From JAFDVL01 sp031409955 (GTDB lineage: Bacteria > Acidobacteriota > Blastocatellia > RBC074): DNA of 64,000 bases. The notes below the pieces were generated by a model. That model had not been told where the DNA came from. It saw only the letters and a program-made list of their open reading frames with translations, and did no database searches. The stretch is taken from the NCBI GenBank assembly GCA_031409955.1, contig JANNYF010000152.1, positions 13,251 to 77,250 on the forward strand, given 5' to 3'. The translations under genes and the position numbers were made by a program. This document shows, one piece after another, positions 9,433 through 17,924 of the stretch. Every line of letters starts with the position of its first letter. Positions within the stretch are counted from its first letter, which is position 1.

Positions 9433-9482
9433 AAAAAAAAGGCGCGGACAAATTCCCCCTAATCCTAACTCTTGCCCGCGCC
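9433..9482 (-). terminator. Rho-independent terminator of the putative small RNA
   Basis: Read on the minus strand, the stem GGCGCGGGCAA pairs with TTGTCCGCGCC (11 bp with one G-U), with a loop of about 20 bases, followed by eight T residues (9433-9440). No CDS ends just upstream on that strand, so it should belong to a non-coding transcript. Confidence 0.85.
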
Positions 9483-9800
9483 TGCAACTTGCATCAGCAA
9501 ATCAGCTTTAAATTAATCCTCGACTGGGTCCCGGTTCTCACGGCTTACCACCGTTACACGATGGCACCTCTTCTCCCCCAAGCAAGAGATGCTCTAATCC
9601 ATTGCAAAACTTTCACTAACGCTCCCCCCGGGGCGCTGTTCTATTAGTTAAGCAATGAGCCGCTATAACGGATAGTCGAAGACCGCAGAGCCAACCGAGC
9701 ATTTCCCCGCGAAGTGAAGCAAAAGAGTTTCTTTCCACTTCAATCCGACAAGAGGAGTCTAGGTTAGGTGTGTTAGAGACAAGTGAAGTTGAATTTAAGT
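9433..9800 (-). ncRNA. Putative structured small RNA, unidentified
   Basis: On the minus strand this 370-base region has no convincing ORF but strong secondary structure. Stems include GCATCTCTT/AAGAGGTGC (9 bp, loop GCTTGGGGGAG), CATCG-TGTAA-CGGTG stacked directly beside it, and a nested stem ACTAA ... CGCCCC/GGGGAGCG ... TTAGT within an outer pairing GCTC/GAGC. It ends in a strong intrinsic terminator with eight U residues. Ten GGA trinucleotides occur, several in hairpin loops, which resembles CsrA-sequestering RNAs of the CsrB/RsmZ kind; this is speculative. It does not show RNase P, tmRNA, SRP or 6S signatures that I could recognise. The 5' end is not determined; a TTGACG at about 9820 on the minus strand may be a -35 element. 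Confidence 0.45.
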
Positions 9801-9820
9801 CTTTGAAAAATAGTCTGACG

Positions 9821-10180
9821 TCAAGTATGAAAGCCGAAAGTCAAAGACAATCCTTTCGGCAATGGCTCAGTGCGGAGAGGCCGCACTGAAGGTTCGACAA
9901 ACTTCAGGTTGTCACGGGCATAGAGAAAGCCTTCCTGCGAGCTGGACACGTTGAGCTTGAATTGCTAGCCCGGTTCAAAAATCTCACGACCCGAAGCTTG
10001 AAATTCGGCTTGATAAGGTTTTCCGCCACGGTATTTCTGCACGGTCAGGAAGCAGCTCGTGCCCCTTGCCAAACGGTCACGCCAGTGACGACGGCATCAA
10101 TGCTCCCATCAACTAGACCTGCTTGCGACGGGCGTTCAGGCGTCAGGTGGTTGCGCTCAGATGTTGATGTAACCGGGCCT
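9821..10180 (-). pseudogene. Decayed DUF4384-type protein gene (C-terminal remnant)
   Basis: Minus-strand translation gives DGSIDAVVTGVTVWQGA, then in a shifted frame LTVQKYRGGKPYQAEFQASG, REIFEPG, an in-frame TAG, and QFKLNVSSSQEGFLYARDNL. This reads like the GVTVW ... EFxPGxxxKLNVxSxxxGYLY pattern of exported acidobacterial DUF4384 proteins. At least one frameshift and one nonsense codon interrupt it (TAG probably replacing a Trp codon). The remnant ends at TGA 9821-9823. The identification rests on pattern memory, so the exact family is uncertain, but the run of matching protein-like segments across breaks is good evidence of a dead gene. Confidence 0.55.
9867..9889. repeat. Perfect 9-bp hairpin TCAGTGCGG/CCGCACTGA
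   Basis: A 9-bp perfect stem with a five-base loop, inside the C-terminal part of the DUF4384 remnant. A second hairpin, GCCGAAAG/CTTTCGGC, lies at 9833-9860. Together they may be the old terminator of that gene. Confidence 0.5.
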
Positions 10181-10330
10181 CTGCCGCGCGCCCGCCAGAT
10201 AGCCGTGCGCCAGCCGGTGCAATTCGCGGTACACAGTAGCGTCAGTTGCGCCAGTGCAGCTTGCTCTCCCTGATTCCAGGCAACCAGCCATTCGGTGATA
10301 TTCGGTGTTTTCGAGGATTCTATAACCGCG
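10157..10330 (-). pseudogene. Decayed ECF sigma factor gene (TIGR02999-like, N-terminal remnant)
   Basis: Minus-strand translation gives NITEWLVAWNQGEQAALAQL and, after a frameshift, TVYRELHRLAHGYLAGARQR, ending in a stop at 10157. The pattern of a short acidic N-terminus, W-x-x-G-D/E-x-x-A-L-x-x-L, and YxELxRLAxxYL matches region 2 of the TIGR02999 group of ECF sigma factors. The sequence then passes directly into the DUF4384 remnant, so the rest of the sigma factor and whatever lay between were deleted. No functional product is expected. Confidence 0.6.
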
Positions 10331-10464
10331 TCGGTTCGCTGCAGCGAAAGCCATGATAAGGTAGCACAAAGGAAGTTTTTTTGAGTCTGTCCCCGGCGGT
10401 GCAGAGGCGTACCTGTTTCGCCACATCATTCATGAGTGGACGGACGAACAAAGAGAACCAAGCA

Positions 10465-10815
10465 ATGACTACAACAAAAGACGTCTTAGAGCACCACCTA
10501 AAATGTTTTGGCGCAGGCGACCTCGCAGGCACCTTATCCGATTACATACCAGATGCCGTGCTGTTCCTGCCGGACGGCCCGCGCAAGGGAGTGGACGCGA
10601 TGAGTCCCGTATTTCAGGCAATATTCGCCGAGTTCGCCAAACCGGGCGCGACGTTCAGCATGCAACAACTGTCCGTCGAAGGCGACTATGCGTATGTGTT
10701 GTGGACAGCAGAAACCGCCGACAACGTGTATGAACTGGGCACCGACACGTTCGTCATCCGCGACGGCAAAATCATAGCCCAATCATTCGCGGGCAAAATT
10801 AGGCCTAAAGGCTGA
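10465..10815 (+). CDS. SnoaL-like / NTF2-fold protein
   Basis: A 116-residue protein, choosing the ATG at 10465 (MTTTKDVLEHHLKCFGAGDL), which follows AAAGAGAACC and where family similarity begins; the frame is open 28 codons further upstream but that part looks non-coding. The pattern HHLKCFGAGDLAGTLSDY ... DAVLFLPDGPRKGVDAM ... SVEGDYAYVLWTAET ... DTFVIRDGKIIAQSF is that of small alpha+beta-barrel SnoaL-like proteins. These act as cyclases, hydrolases or ligand binders, so no reaction can be assigned. It lies 115 bases upstream of an SDR oxidoreductase on the same strand, separated by a palindromic element. Confidence 0.8.
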   Translation: MTTTKDVLEHHLKCFGAGDLAGTLSDYIPDAVLFLPDGPRKGVDAMSPVFQAIFAEFAKPGATFSMQQLSVEGDYAYVLWTAETADNVYELGTDTFVIRDGKIIAQSFAGKIRPKG

Positions 10816-10831
10816 AAACATATCGGCGAAA

Positions 10832-10910
10832 GTAGCGCAACTTGCCGAGGTTGCGGTGCTGCTCAACTCGCCTCTGGTCGAAACACCGCAACCTCGGCAG
10901 GTTGCGCTAC
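10832..10910. repeat. Palindromic element GTAGCGCAACTTGCCGAGGTTGCGGTG
   Basis: Two 27-base arms at 10832-10858 and 10884-10910 are inverted copies with one mismatch. Each arm is itself partly dyadic (GCAAC ... GTTGC). It fills the spacer between the SnoaL-like and SDR genes and could fold as a long hairpin. Confidence 0.85.
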
Positions 10911-10930
10911 GCTTACTTTGGAGACAACCA

Positions 10931-11710
10931 ATGAATCAGAAACCAAGACTGGCTGGCAAAGTTGCCATTATCACCGGAGCTACTGGCGGCATCGGTGAAG
11001 CGACCGCAAAACTGTTCCTGCAAGAAGGCGCGAGCGTCATGCTCGTAGGCCGTTCGGCAGACAAACTCAAAGAAACCCACGACCGACTGGCTGTAGACAC
11101 AGGCCTCGCTCATTTTGTCGCCGATGCGGCAGATGAAGAAGCGACGGCGGCGGCAGTCGCGGCCACCGTTGCAGCCTTTGGCGGCGTAGACATCCTGTTC
11201 GCCAATGCGGGCACGGAAGGAAAGACCAATCCGATTGAAGCAACCAGCCGGGCAGACTTTGAGGAGGTGTTGCGCACAAACGTCATCGGCGTGTGGCTGG
11301 CAATGAAATACTGCGTCGAGCCGATGAAACAACGCGGCGGGGGTTCGATGATCGCCGTGTCTTCCATCGCAGGGGCCATCGGTTTCCCAGGCATGGCTCC
11401 CTACATCGCCAGCAAACATGCGGTCAACGGTCTGGTCAAAACGGCGGCGTTGGAATTGGGTGCATCGGCAATACGCGTCAATGCCATTGCGCCGGGGCCT
11501 ATCGAGAATCGAATGATGCGCTCGCTTGAATCGCAACTCGCGCCGGAAAATCCTGAAGCTATGCACGAGGGGGTCGCGACGCAAATTGCCCTGAAGCGTT
11601 ACGGTACAAACGAAGAAGTCGCCCACCTCGCGCTGTTTCTGGCGAGCGATGAATCGTCGTATTGCTCCGGCGGAATTCACATGATTGATGGCGGATATAC
11701 GGCTGCATAA
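10931..11710 (+). CDS. Short-chain dehydrogenase/reductase (classical SDR)
   Basis: A 259-residue NAD(P)-dependent oxidoreductase with a Rossmann fold. Motifs in order: TGATGGIGEA (cofactor binding, about residues 17-26), NAG in LFANAGTEG, catalytic Ser in VSSIAG, YIASKHAVNG (Tyr-x-x-x-Lys), and the family's NAIAPGPIENRMM. The C-terminus ends SSYCSGGIHMIDGGYTA, close to FabG-like enzymes. Substrate is not evident. The ATG at 10931 follows GGAGACAACC; the earlier in-frame ATG at 10856 lies inside the palindromic element and was not chosen. Confidence 0.92.
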   Translation: MNQKPRLAGKVAIITGATGGIGEATAKLFLQEGASVMLVGRSADKLKETHDRLAVDTGLAHFVADAADEEATAAAVAATVAAFGGVDILFANAGTEGKTNPIEATSRADFEEVLRTNVIGVWLAMKYCVEPMKQRGGGSMIAVSSIAGAIGFPGMAPYIASKHAVNGLVKTAALELGASAIRVNAIAPGPIENRMMRSLESQLAPENPEAMHEGVATQIALKRYGTNEEVAHLALFLASDESSYCSGGIHMIDGGYTAA

Positions 11711-11810
11711 TCGCACGGAGTAAAGCGGGCTATAGAATTCAAGAAAACGTTCATCCACGAAGTCACACCAAGTAGCACGAAGAAAAGCAGGAATCGCGTT
11801 TCTCAAAACA

Positions 11811-11960
11811 TTGTAGGGATGGGCGATGTCCTGGAGGATCGAAGTCATCATCATTGGTGGCAAGATGATTTACTCCCAGTTTTTCCATTACCGCCAGCGT
11901 CAGCGAATCGTTGGTCAGCAGACGCCGTTGCGGTGCAAGCTCCGCGCCGCGGTAGGCATA
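11811..11960 (-). pseudogene. PIN-domain (VapC-like) toxin gene, C-terminal remnant
   Basis: Minus-strand translation gives YAYRGAELAPQRRLLTND, then SLTLAVMEKLGVNHLATNDD and FD. The order LLTNDxLTLAVMxxxGxxHLATNDxDFD is the C-terminal signature of VapC-like PIN nucleases, including two of the acidic residues. There is no N-terminal part and no start, so this is a leftover fragment. Confidence 0.6.
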
Positions 11961-11972
11961 GGAAATAATTCC

Positions 11973-12018
11973 ACGTCGCGTTAGCGACGTCTGAATTCAA
12001 CTGTCGCTGACGCGACAT
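11973..12018. repeat. Nested palindromes built on GTCGCG/CGCGAC
   Basis: ACGTCGCGTTAGCGACGT (11973-11990) and TGTCGCTGACGCGACA (12002-12017) are each dyadic and also pair with one another, so alternative cruciforms are possible. Confidence 0.65.
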
Positions 12019-12049
12019 GCTGCTCATCGCGTAGCTTTCCGTGCAGTTC

Positions 12050-12090
12050 AATCCACGGCTAAATTCAGCCGCCGCTTACGCGGTGAAGAA
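12050..12090. repeat. Short dispersed element, CCACGGCT...GCCGCCGCTTACGCGG
   Basis: The sequence ATCCACGGCTAAATTCAGCC followed by GCCGCTTACGCGG recurs at 13577-13610 with small changes. Both copies lie just upstream of a gene for a secreted enzyme. Confidence 0.65.
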
Positions 12091-12173
12091 ACCGATAATC
12101 CAGCCATCAAAAAGCGAATGTCTGATTATTCTCAATGCCAAAAGGCACAATTCACATTTCTGGAGAACCCAAT

Positions 12174-13448
12174 ATGAAACTCAGGTTTTTAATCGCTTCA
12201 CTGCTCGTCTGTTTGTTTGCCATTCTCGCCTTTGCGCAACCACCCAAAGTCATCGCCATCAAAGCCGGACGCGTGCTGGACGTACGCACCGGGCAGATGC
12301 TCAACAACGTGTTCATCCTGATCGAAGGTGAACGCATCACGGCTGTCGGCGCAAACGTCACAGTTCCGGCGGGCGCGGAAGTCATTGATCTGAAAACGAT
12401 GACTGTGGTACCGGGCTTGATTGATTGCCACACGCATTTGACCTATGCGCCGGAGTTGTTCGGTGTGAAAGGCATGACGCAATCCATCCCGCGCCAAACG
12501 CTGACAGGAGCAAAGAACGCGCGCCTCACGTTGCTGGCGGGCTTCACAACTGTGCGTGACGTAGGCGCGTCTGGCTATTCTGACATTGCCTTGCGCGATG
12601 CGATCAATGCCGGAGACGTGCCCGGCCCGCGCATCGTTGCCTCTGGCCCTGCGCTCGGCATTACGGGCGGGCATTGCGATGACAATTACTTGCCGTGGGA
12701 GTTTCATCAACGCGCCGCAGGCGTTGCCGACGGCGTCGAAAACGTCATGGCCAAAACGCGCGAGGTCATCAAATACGGCGCGAACGTCATCAAGTTTTGT
12801 TCGACGGGCGGCGTGCTGTCGCTCGGCGATGATCCGAAAGCCGCTGAATTCACGCTGGAAGAAATGAAGACCATTGTCGCCGAAGCGCATCGGCTCGGAC
12901 GCAAAGTCGCTGCCCATGCGCACGGTGGCGAAGGCTTGAAACAGGCCGTGTTAGCGGGCGTGGATTCCATCGAACACGGCTCGTATATTGACGACGAAGG
13001 CATCCGGTTGATGAAAGAGAAAGGCACCTACCTCGTGCCGACGATTTATCTGACCGAATGGTTTATGGAGAATTACGAAAAGCTCGGTCTGCCGCCGCAG
13101 ATCATCGCCAAAGCCAAAGAGGTCATGCCCGCGATGAAAAAGAATCTCCGGCATGCCATTCAACAAGGCGTTCCCGTAGCCTTTGGCACCGACGCTGCCG
13201 TCTACCCGCACGGACTGAATGCGCGCGAATTCGCCGTGCTGGTGCGGATGGGATTGACGCCTGTGCAGGCCATTCAAACCGCTACGGTCAACGCGTCGAA
13301 ATTGGTTGGCAGAGCAGACAGCATTGGCGCCATCGAAGCGGGCAAATTCGCCGACCTGATTGCCGTCGAAGGCGACCCGACCAAAGATGTAACCGAACTG
13401 GAACGCATCAAGTTCGTGATGAAAGGCGGCGTGGTCGTGCAGAAGTAA
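12174..13448 (+). CDS. Exported amidohydrolase (imidazolonepropionase-like)
   Basis: A 424-residue metal-dependent hydrolase with a signal peptide (residues 1-22, LLVCLFAILAFAQ). The start at 12174 follows TGGAGAACCC; the longer frame from 12135 would spoil the signal peptide. Metal and catalytic motifs: DCHTHLTY (first His pair), a Lys in NVIKFCSTGG, HAHGG, SIEHGSYID, and GTDAAVYP, all in the amidohydrolase order. The beta-sandwich flanks are present (KAGRVLDVRTG at the N-terminus, ADLIAVEGDPTKDV at the C-terminus). The group contains peptidases acting on Xaa-Pro or Xaa-Arg dipeptides as well as organophosphate hydrolases, so the substrate is open. Confidence 0.9.
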   Translation: MKLRFLIASLLVCLFAILAFAQPPKVIAIKAGRVLDVRTGQMLNNVFILIEGERITAVGANVTVPAGAEVIDLKTMTVVPGLIDCHTHLTYAPELFGVKGMTQSIPRQTLTGAKNARLTLLAGFTTVRDVGASGYSDIALRDAINAGDVPGPRIVASGPALGITGGHCDDNYLPWEFHQRAAGVADGVENVMAKTREVIKYGANVIKFCSTGGVLSLGDDPKAAEFTLEEMKTIVAEAHRLGRKVAAHAHGGEGLKQAVLAGVDSIEHGSYIDDEGIRLMKEKGTYLVPTIYLTEWFMENYEKLGLPPQIIAKAKEVMPAMKKNLRHAIQQGVPVAFGTDAAVYPHGLNAREFAVLVRMGLTPVQAIQTATVNASKLVGRADSIGAIEAGKFADLIAVEGDPTKDVTELERIKFVMKGGVVVQK

Positions 13449-13576
13449 GGAACGCGAAAAGCTTTAGCGGAAGCAAAAAGGAAGATAGATTTGTTTTTTC
13501 ATTGGGCTAAAGCCACTGCTGTTCGCCATTCTCCACTAGCTCAAGCTAGGGGCAATTCATAATCTTCCCGGATTGA

Positions 13577-13610
13577 AATCCACGGCTACAATCAACCGCC
13601 GCTCGCGCGG
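13577..13610. repeat. Second copy of the CCACGGCT dispersed element
   Basis: AATCCACGGCTACAATCAAC followed by CGCCGCTCGCGCGG matches the element at 12050-12090. It is 20 bases upstream of the sulfatase start. A small palindrome CTAGCTCAAGCTAG lies nearby at about 13536. Confidence 0.65.
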
Positions 13611-13630
13611 CAAAGCGGGGTAAGATCAAC

Positions 13631-15073
<1,443 letters not shown>

Positions 15074-15144
15074 AGGAAAAGCGGCGATCAGCAGTCACGC
15101 AACCAGCCCTGGCCCGCCTGAGCGTCATCGCAAAGCCCTTCGTT

Positions 15145-15485
15145 TTGCAGACAAGCAAAAAGGCATCCATCAGTCAACTGACAGCGCGTTACGCCGCCAT
15201 TCAGGCTCGCTTAGAAAAAAATCGCGCGAGGTACAACACGCGAACGAACCGCTCAACGCAGACTTTGCAGAACAAGCCGTCAAGCGCGAAAACGATGAAG
15301 TGCTGGATGCGCTGGACAGCGCAATCCGCGCAGAAATGGAACAGCTTCAAATCACGCTGAAGCGGCTGGGTGAAGGAGCGTACGGCATTTGTGAACGCTG
15401 CGGAAACCCCATCCCAATCAAACGGCTCGCAGCATTACCCCAGGCGAGCCGCTGTGTGGCCTGTGCTGAACAAGCGCAAGCCTGA
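15145..15485 (+). pseudogene. DksA/TraR-type zinc-finger protein with a -1 frameshift at an A7 run
   Basis: Two overlapping frames together make one DksA/TraR-like protein of about 113 residues. The first (from TTG 15145) gives SQLTARYAAIQARLEK. The second gives DFAEQAVKRENDEVLDAL and then YGICERCGNPIPIKRLAALP and RCVACAEQ, with the C-x2-C...C-x2-C zinc finger. The switch falls at seven A residues (15215-15221), where a -1 slip restores the reading. This may be programmed or transcriptional slippage, a real inactivating mutation, or an assembly error. No ATG or good ribosome site exists for the first frame. If made, it would bind RNA polymerase and modulate stress promoters. It lies 66 bases upstream of a universal stress protein gene. 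Confidence 0.6.
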
Positions 15486-15551
15486 ATCGGGCAGACGGGC
15501 AAGCGCGGGAAATCATTTGACTGCACAACGTTCAATCCGAGACAATCAGCC

Positions 15552-16478
15552 ATGATGACTTTAGAGAAAATCTTTTGCCCAACTGATTTGCATTCGTCCC
15601 ACAACGAAGCGTTGAGCTATGCGCTGGCGTTGGCGAAAGATCATGAAGCGAAACTATATGTCTGCCACGTGGCAGAGGTAGAGGCATTGTCTGACGAAGC
15701 AGTACTCAAGTTGCGCGCGCAGCTTTCAGAAACCGTGCAACGGCATTGTTTTCACGATAGCGCAGGTCGTGCAGGATTGCCCGATTGGGAGCCAATCATC
15801 GCGATTGGTGATGCCACCGATGTTGTTCCGCGTATCGCTGCCCAGCGACATGCAGACCTGATCGTGATGCACTCCCGGCGACAAACCTACGCTGCCACGT
15901 TGCTGGGTTCGACCGCCGAAGTTGTCAGCCGCACGGCTCCGTGTCCGGTGTTGGTTACACACCCAGACGAACACGATTGGGTCAACACGGAAACTGGGGA
16001 AATCCGGCTCAAGAACATTTTGATGGCGTATGATTTCTCGAATGATTCAGAAGTGGCACTGACACTTGCGCTGTTCTTCGCCGAAGAATATCAGGCCGCG
16101 CTGCATTTGCTGCACGTGATCCCAACGAGCAGCGAAACGGCGAAAGGCACAACCGAGGAGCTGGAAAAAATCACGCTCGAATTGCAAGACGCGATTCCCG
16201 AAGACGCGCAGCTTTGGTGTGAGGTCAACACGGCGGTGCGCGAAGGCGTGCCGTATCGAGAGATTTTGGAATATGCCGACGAATACGAGATTGACCTAAT
16301 CTGCCTGGGCGTAAGTGGCGTGGGCGGCGAGTTGCAAACACCTTTCGGTTCTCATCTCGAACCTGTTTTGCGACAGGCTTCGAGTCCCGTTTTGATCGCG
16401 CGTCCGCTGAAGGCCGCAAGCCTGGTTTTGGCGGAAACCAAAACGCAAACAGATGCTCAAACCTTATTTGAAGGGTAA
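15552..16478 (+). CDS. Tandem universal stress protein (two UspA domains)
   Basis: A 308-residue protein with two UspA-like alpha/beta domains, about residues 1-145 and 150-295. Each has the ATP-binding pattern near its end: HSRRQTYAATLLGSTAEVV in the first, and GVSGVGGELQTPFGSHLEPV in the second, followed by a strand ending in APCPVLVTHP or SSPVLIARP. The ORF starts MMTLEKIFCPTDLHS. Its last 22 bases overlap the 3' end of the convergent acetate kinase gene. Universal stress proteins are commonly found beside acetate kinase and phosphate acetyltransferase in low-oxygen or starvation regulons, which fits the neighbours here. Confidence 0.93.
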   Translation: MMTLEKIFCPTDLHSSHNEALSYALALAKDHEAKLYVCHVAEVEALSDEAVLKLRAQLSETVQRHCFHDSAGRAGLPDWEPIIAIGDATDVVPRIAAQRHADLIVMHSRRQTYAATLLGSTAEVVSRTAPCPVLVTHPDEHDWVNTETGEIRLKNILMAYDFSNDSEVALTLALFFAEEYQAALHLLHVIPTSSETAKGTTEELEKITLELQDAIPEDAQLWCEVNTAVREGVPYREILEYADEYEIDLICLGVSGVGGELQTPFGSHLEPVLRQASSPVLIARPLKAASLVLAETKTQTDAQTLFEG

Positions 16479-17701
16479 ACGCAACGAACGGTATCGCGCG
16501 CAATCAATAACTCTTCGTCCGTTGGAATCACGTATGCGGCAAGGCGCGATTCAGCGGTGCTAATCAAGCCTTCGCGTCCACCAATCATTGCGGTATTAAG
16601 CTCAGCATTCAGATGCAAGCCAAACCATTCCAAACCCGCACAGATTTGTGCGCGAATCTCGGCAGAGTTTTCGCCGATCCCGCCCGCAAACACGACGGCA
16701 TCGGCTCCATTCATTGCCGCCAAATACGCGCCGAGATATTTGCGCACGCGGTAGCAAAACATCTCAATCGCCAACAACGCGCGGCGGTCTCTGTTCTGCT
16801 GTGCTTCATCCAACAAATCGCGCATATCGTGCGTCAGGCCAGAGATGCCCAGCAACCCGGATTGTTTGTTCAGTAGGCTTTCGACTTCGCGCGCCGACAA
16901 GCCTTCTTTCAGGCTCACGAAATCCACGATGGAAGGGTCCAGATCACCCGACCGCGTACCCATCATCAAGCCTTCGAGCGGCGTCATCCCCATCGAAGTA
17001 TCCAGCGAATTGCCGCCCTTGATGGCCGCTGCTGAACAGCCATTGCCGAGGTGCAGCGTGATGATGTTGACGTCCTCGCGTTGCAAGTTGCGAAGCTGGC
17101 GATACCGATACGCGATGTAGCGATGCGAGGTGCCGTGAAAGCCGTAGCGCCGAATGCGATGCCGCCGATAGAGTTGATACGGCAGGGCGTACAGATACGC
17201 GTGTTCCGGTAGCGTTTGATGAAAAGCCGTGTCAAAGACAGCAACCTGTGGCACACCTACGCCAAGCAGTTCGCGCACCGCGAGAATGCCTTTGATATTG
17301 GCGGGATTGTGCAACGGCGCAAGGTCAATACAATCTTCGATGCCGCGCAAGACTTCGTCAGTAATCAATGCCGATTGCACAAAACGTTCACCCCCGTGCA
17401 CCACGCGATGGCCAACGGCTTGGATGTCGGTAATGCTACGAACTTCACTGATGCTGGAGGCTTCAGAACAGGCCCAGCGTAGGATGAAATCTACCGCCGC
17501 GCGAATGTCGTGCAGCAAAGCGGTTGAGCGTTGCGCCGCTTGTCCTTCGGTTTGCAAAGACAAGACTGCTTCGCCGCCGATGCGTTCGATGACGCCGCGC
17601 GCCAGTCGGCGATCCGTGTTTTGTTCGATTGCTTCAACGTCTGTTGCGATCAATTGAAACTTGATCGTGGAGCTGCCACAGTTCAAAACCAGAATGTTCA
17701 T
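16457..17701 (-). CDS. ackA: Acetate kinase
   Basis: A 414-residue cytoplasmic ASKHA-fold kinase, close to the usual 400. The ATG at 17701 was chosen because MNILVLNCGSSTIKF is the canonical N-terminus (Asn7, Ser10, Lys14); the frame extends 51 codons further but that part has no similarity. Other motifs: HRVVHGGERF, FDTAFHQTLPEHAYLYALP, RRYGFHGTSHRYIA, LGNGCSAAAIKGG, DTSMGMTPLEGLMMGTRSGD and FAGGIGENS. It interconverts acetate plus ATP with acetyl phosphate plus ADP. Phosphate acetyltransferase is not adjacent. It converges with, and overlaps by 22 bases, the universal stress protein gene. Confidence 0.96.
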   Translation of the reverse strand: MNILVLNCGSSTIKFQLIATDVEAIEQNTDRRLARGVIERIGGEAVLSLQTEGQAAQRSTALLHDIRAAVDFILRWACSEASSISEVRSITDIQAVGHRVVHGGERFVQSALITDEVLRGIEDCIDLAPLHNPANIKGILAVRELLGVGVPQVAVFDTAFHQTLPEHAYLYALPYQLYRRHRIRRYGFHGTSHRYIAYRYRQLRNLQREDVNIITLHLGNGCSAAAIKGGNSLDTSMGMTPLEGLMMGTRSGDLDPSIVDFVSLKEGLSAREVESLLNKQSGLLGISGLTHDMRDLLDEAQQNRDRRALLAIEMFCYRVRKYLGAYLAAMNGADAVVFAGGIGENSAEIRAQICAGLEWFGLHLNAELNTAMIGGREGLISTAESRLAAYVIPTDEELLIARDTVRCVYPSNKV

Positions 17702-17739
17702 AACCAAACTATACTGCAAGCTTGAGACCAACACGAAGA

Positions 17740-17918
17740 AAGGGGAAAACAGTCGCCAAAGATATTGCGATAGAGGCGTTGGCACGAGGGAAGGACGGCA
17801 TTTTGATTGGTTTACAAAAAGAGAAAACCAGCGCTTCACTTTTGAGCGAAGCATTGTGTCGAAGGAGAAGATATTGGAGGTGTCGTTGTTGGGTTTGGCG
17901 AGGGTGTTAGCGCAATAA
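17740..17918 (+). pseudogene. 6-phosphofructokinase-like C-terminal remnant
   Basis: Plus-strand translation gives AKDIAIEALARGKDGILIGL, then QKEKTSASLLSEAL, and after a frameshift SKEKILEVSLLGLARVLAQ with a stop. This resembles the last 55 residues of phosphofructokinase (G-x-x-A-x-x-x-L-x-x-G-x-x-G-x-M/L-I-G-L ... PL-x-E ... K-x-L ... LARVLA). The rest of the gene is missing. The fragment is divergent from ackA and ends seven bases before the stop of the convergent CAP-domain gene. Moderately confident; a different sugar kinase-like family cannot be excluded. Confidence 0.45.
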
Positions 17919-17924
17919 AGTGCG

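Larger units (their letters stand above)
11711..12173. other. Intergenic region with repeat words and a toxin-gene remnant
   Basis: About 460 bases. It contains CACGAAG words near 11757-11785, a PIN-domain remnant (11811-11960, minus), a palindromic GTCGCG element (11973-12018) and a CCACGGCT element (12050-12090). Nothing else is recognised. Confidence 0.6.

Noticed and set aside
9433..9800. RNase P RNA, tmRNA, SRP RNA, 6S RNA or a riboswitch at the structured minus-strand region
   Set aside because: The conserved cores I know for these RNAs were not found, and no gene follows the terminator, which argues against a riboswitch.
9962..10273. 103-residue plus-strand ORF in the gap after the TonB receptor
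   Set aside because: It is opposite the sigma-factor and DUF4384 remnants, has Arg/Ser-rich composition and no family pattern.
10157..10429. 90-residue minus-strand ORF treated as an intact gene
   Set aside because: Only its C-terminal 30 residues match an ECF sigma factor, and the rest of that domain is in another frame, so it is part of a pseudogene.
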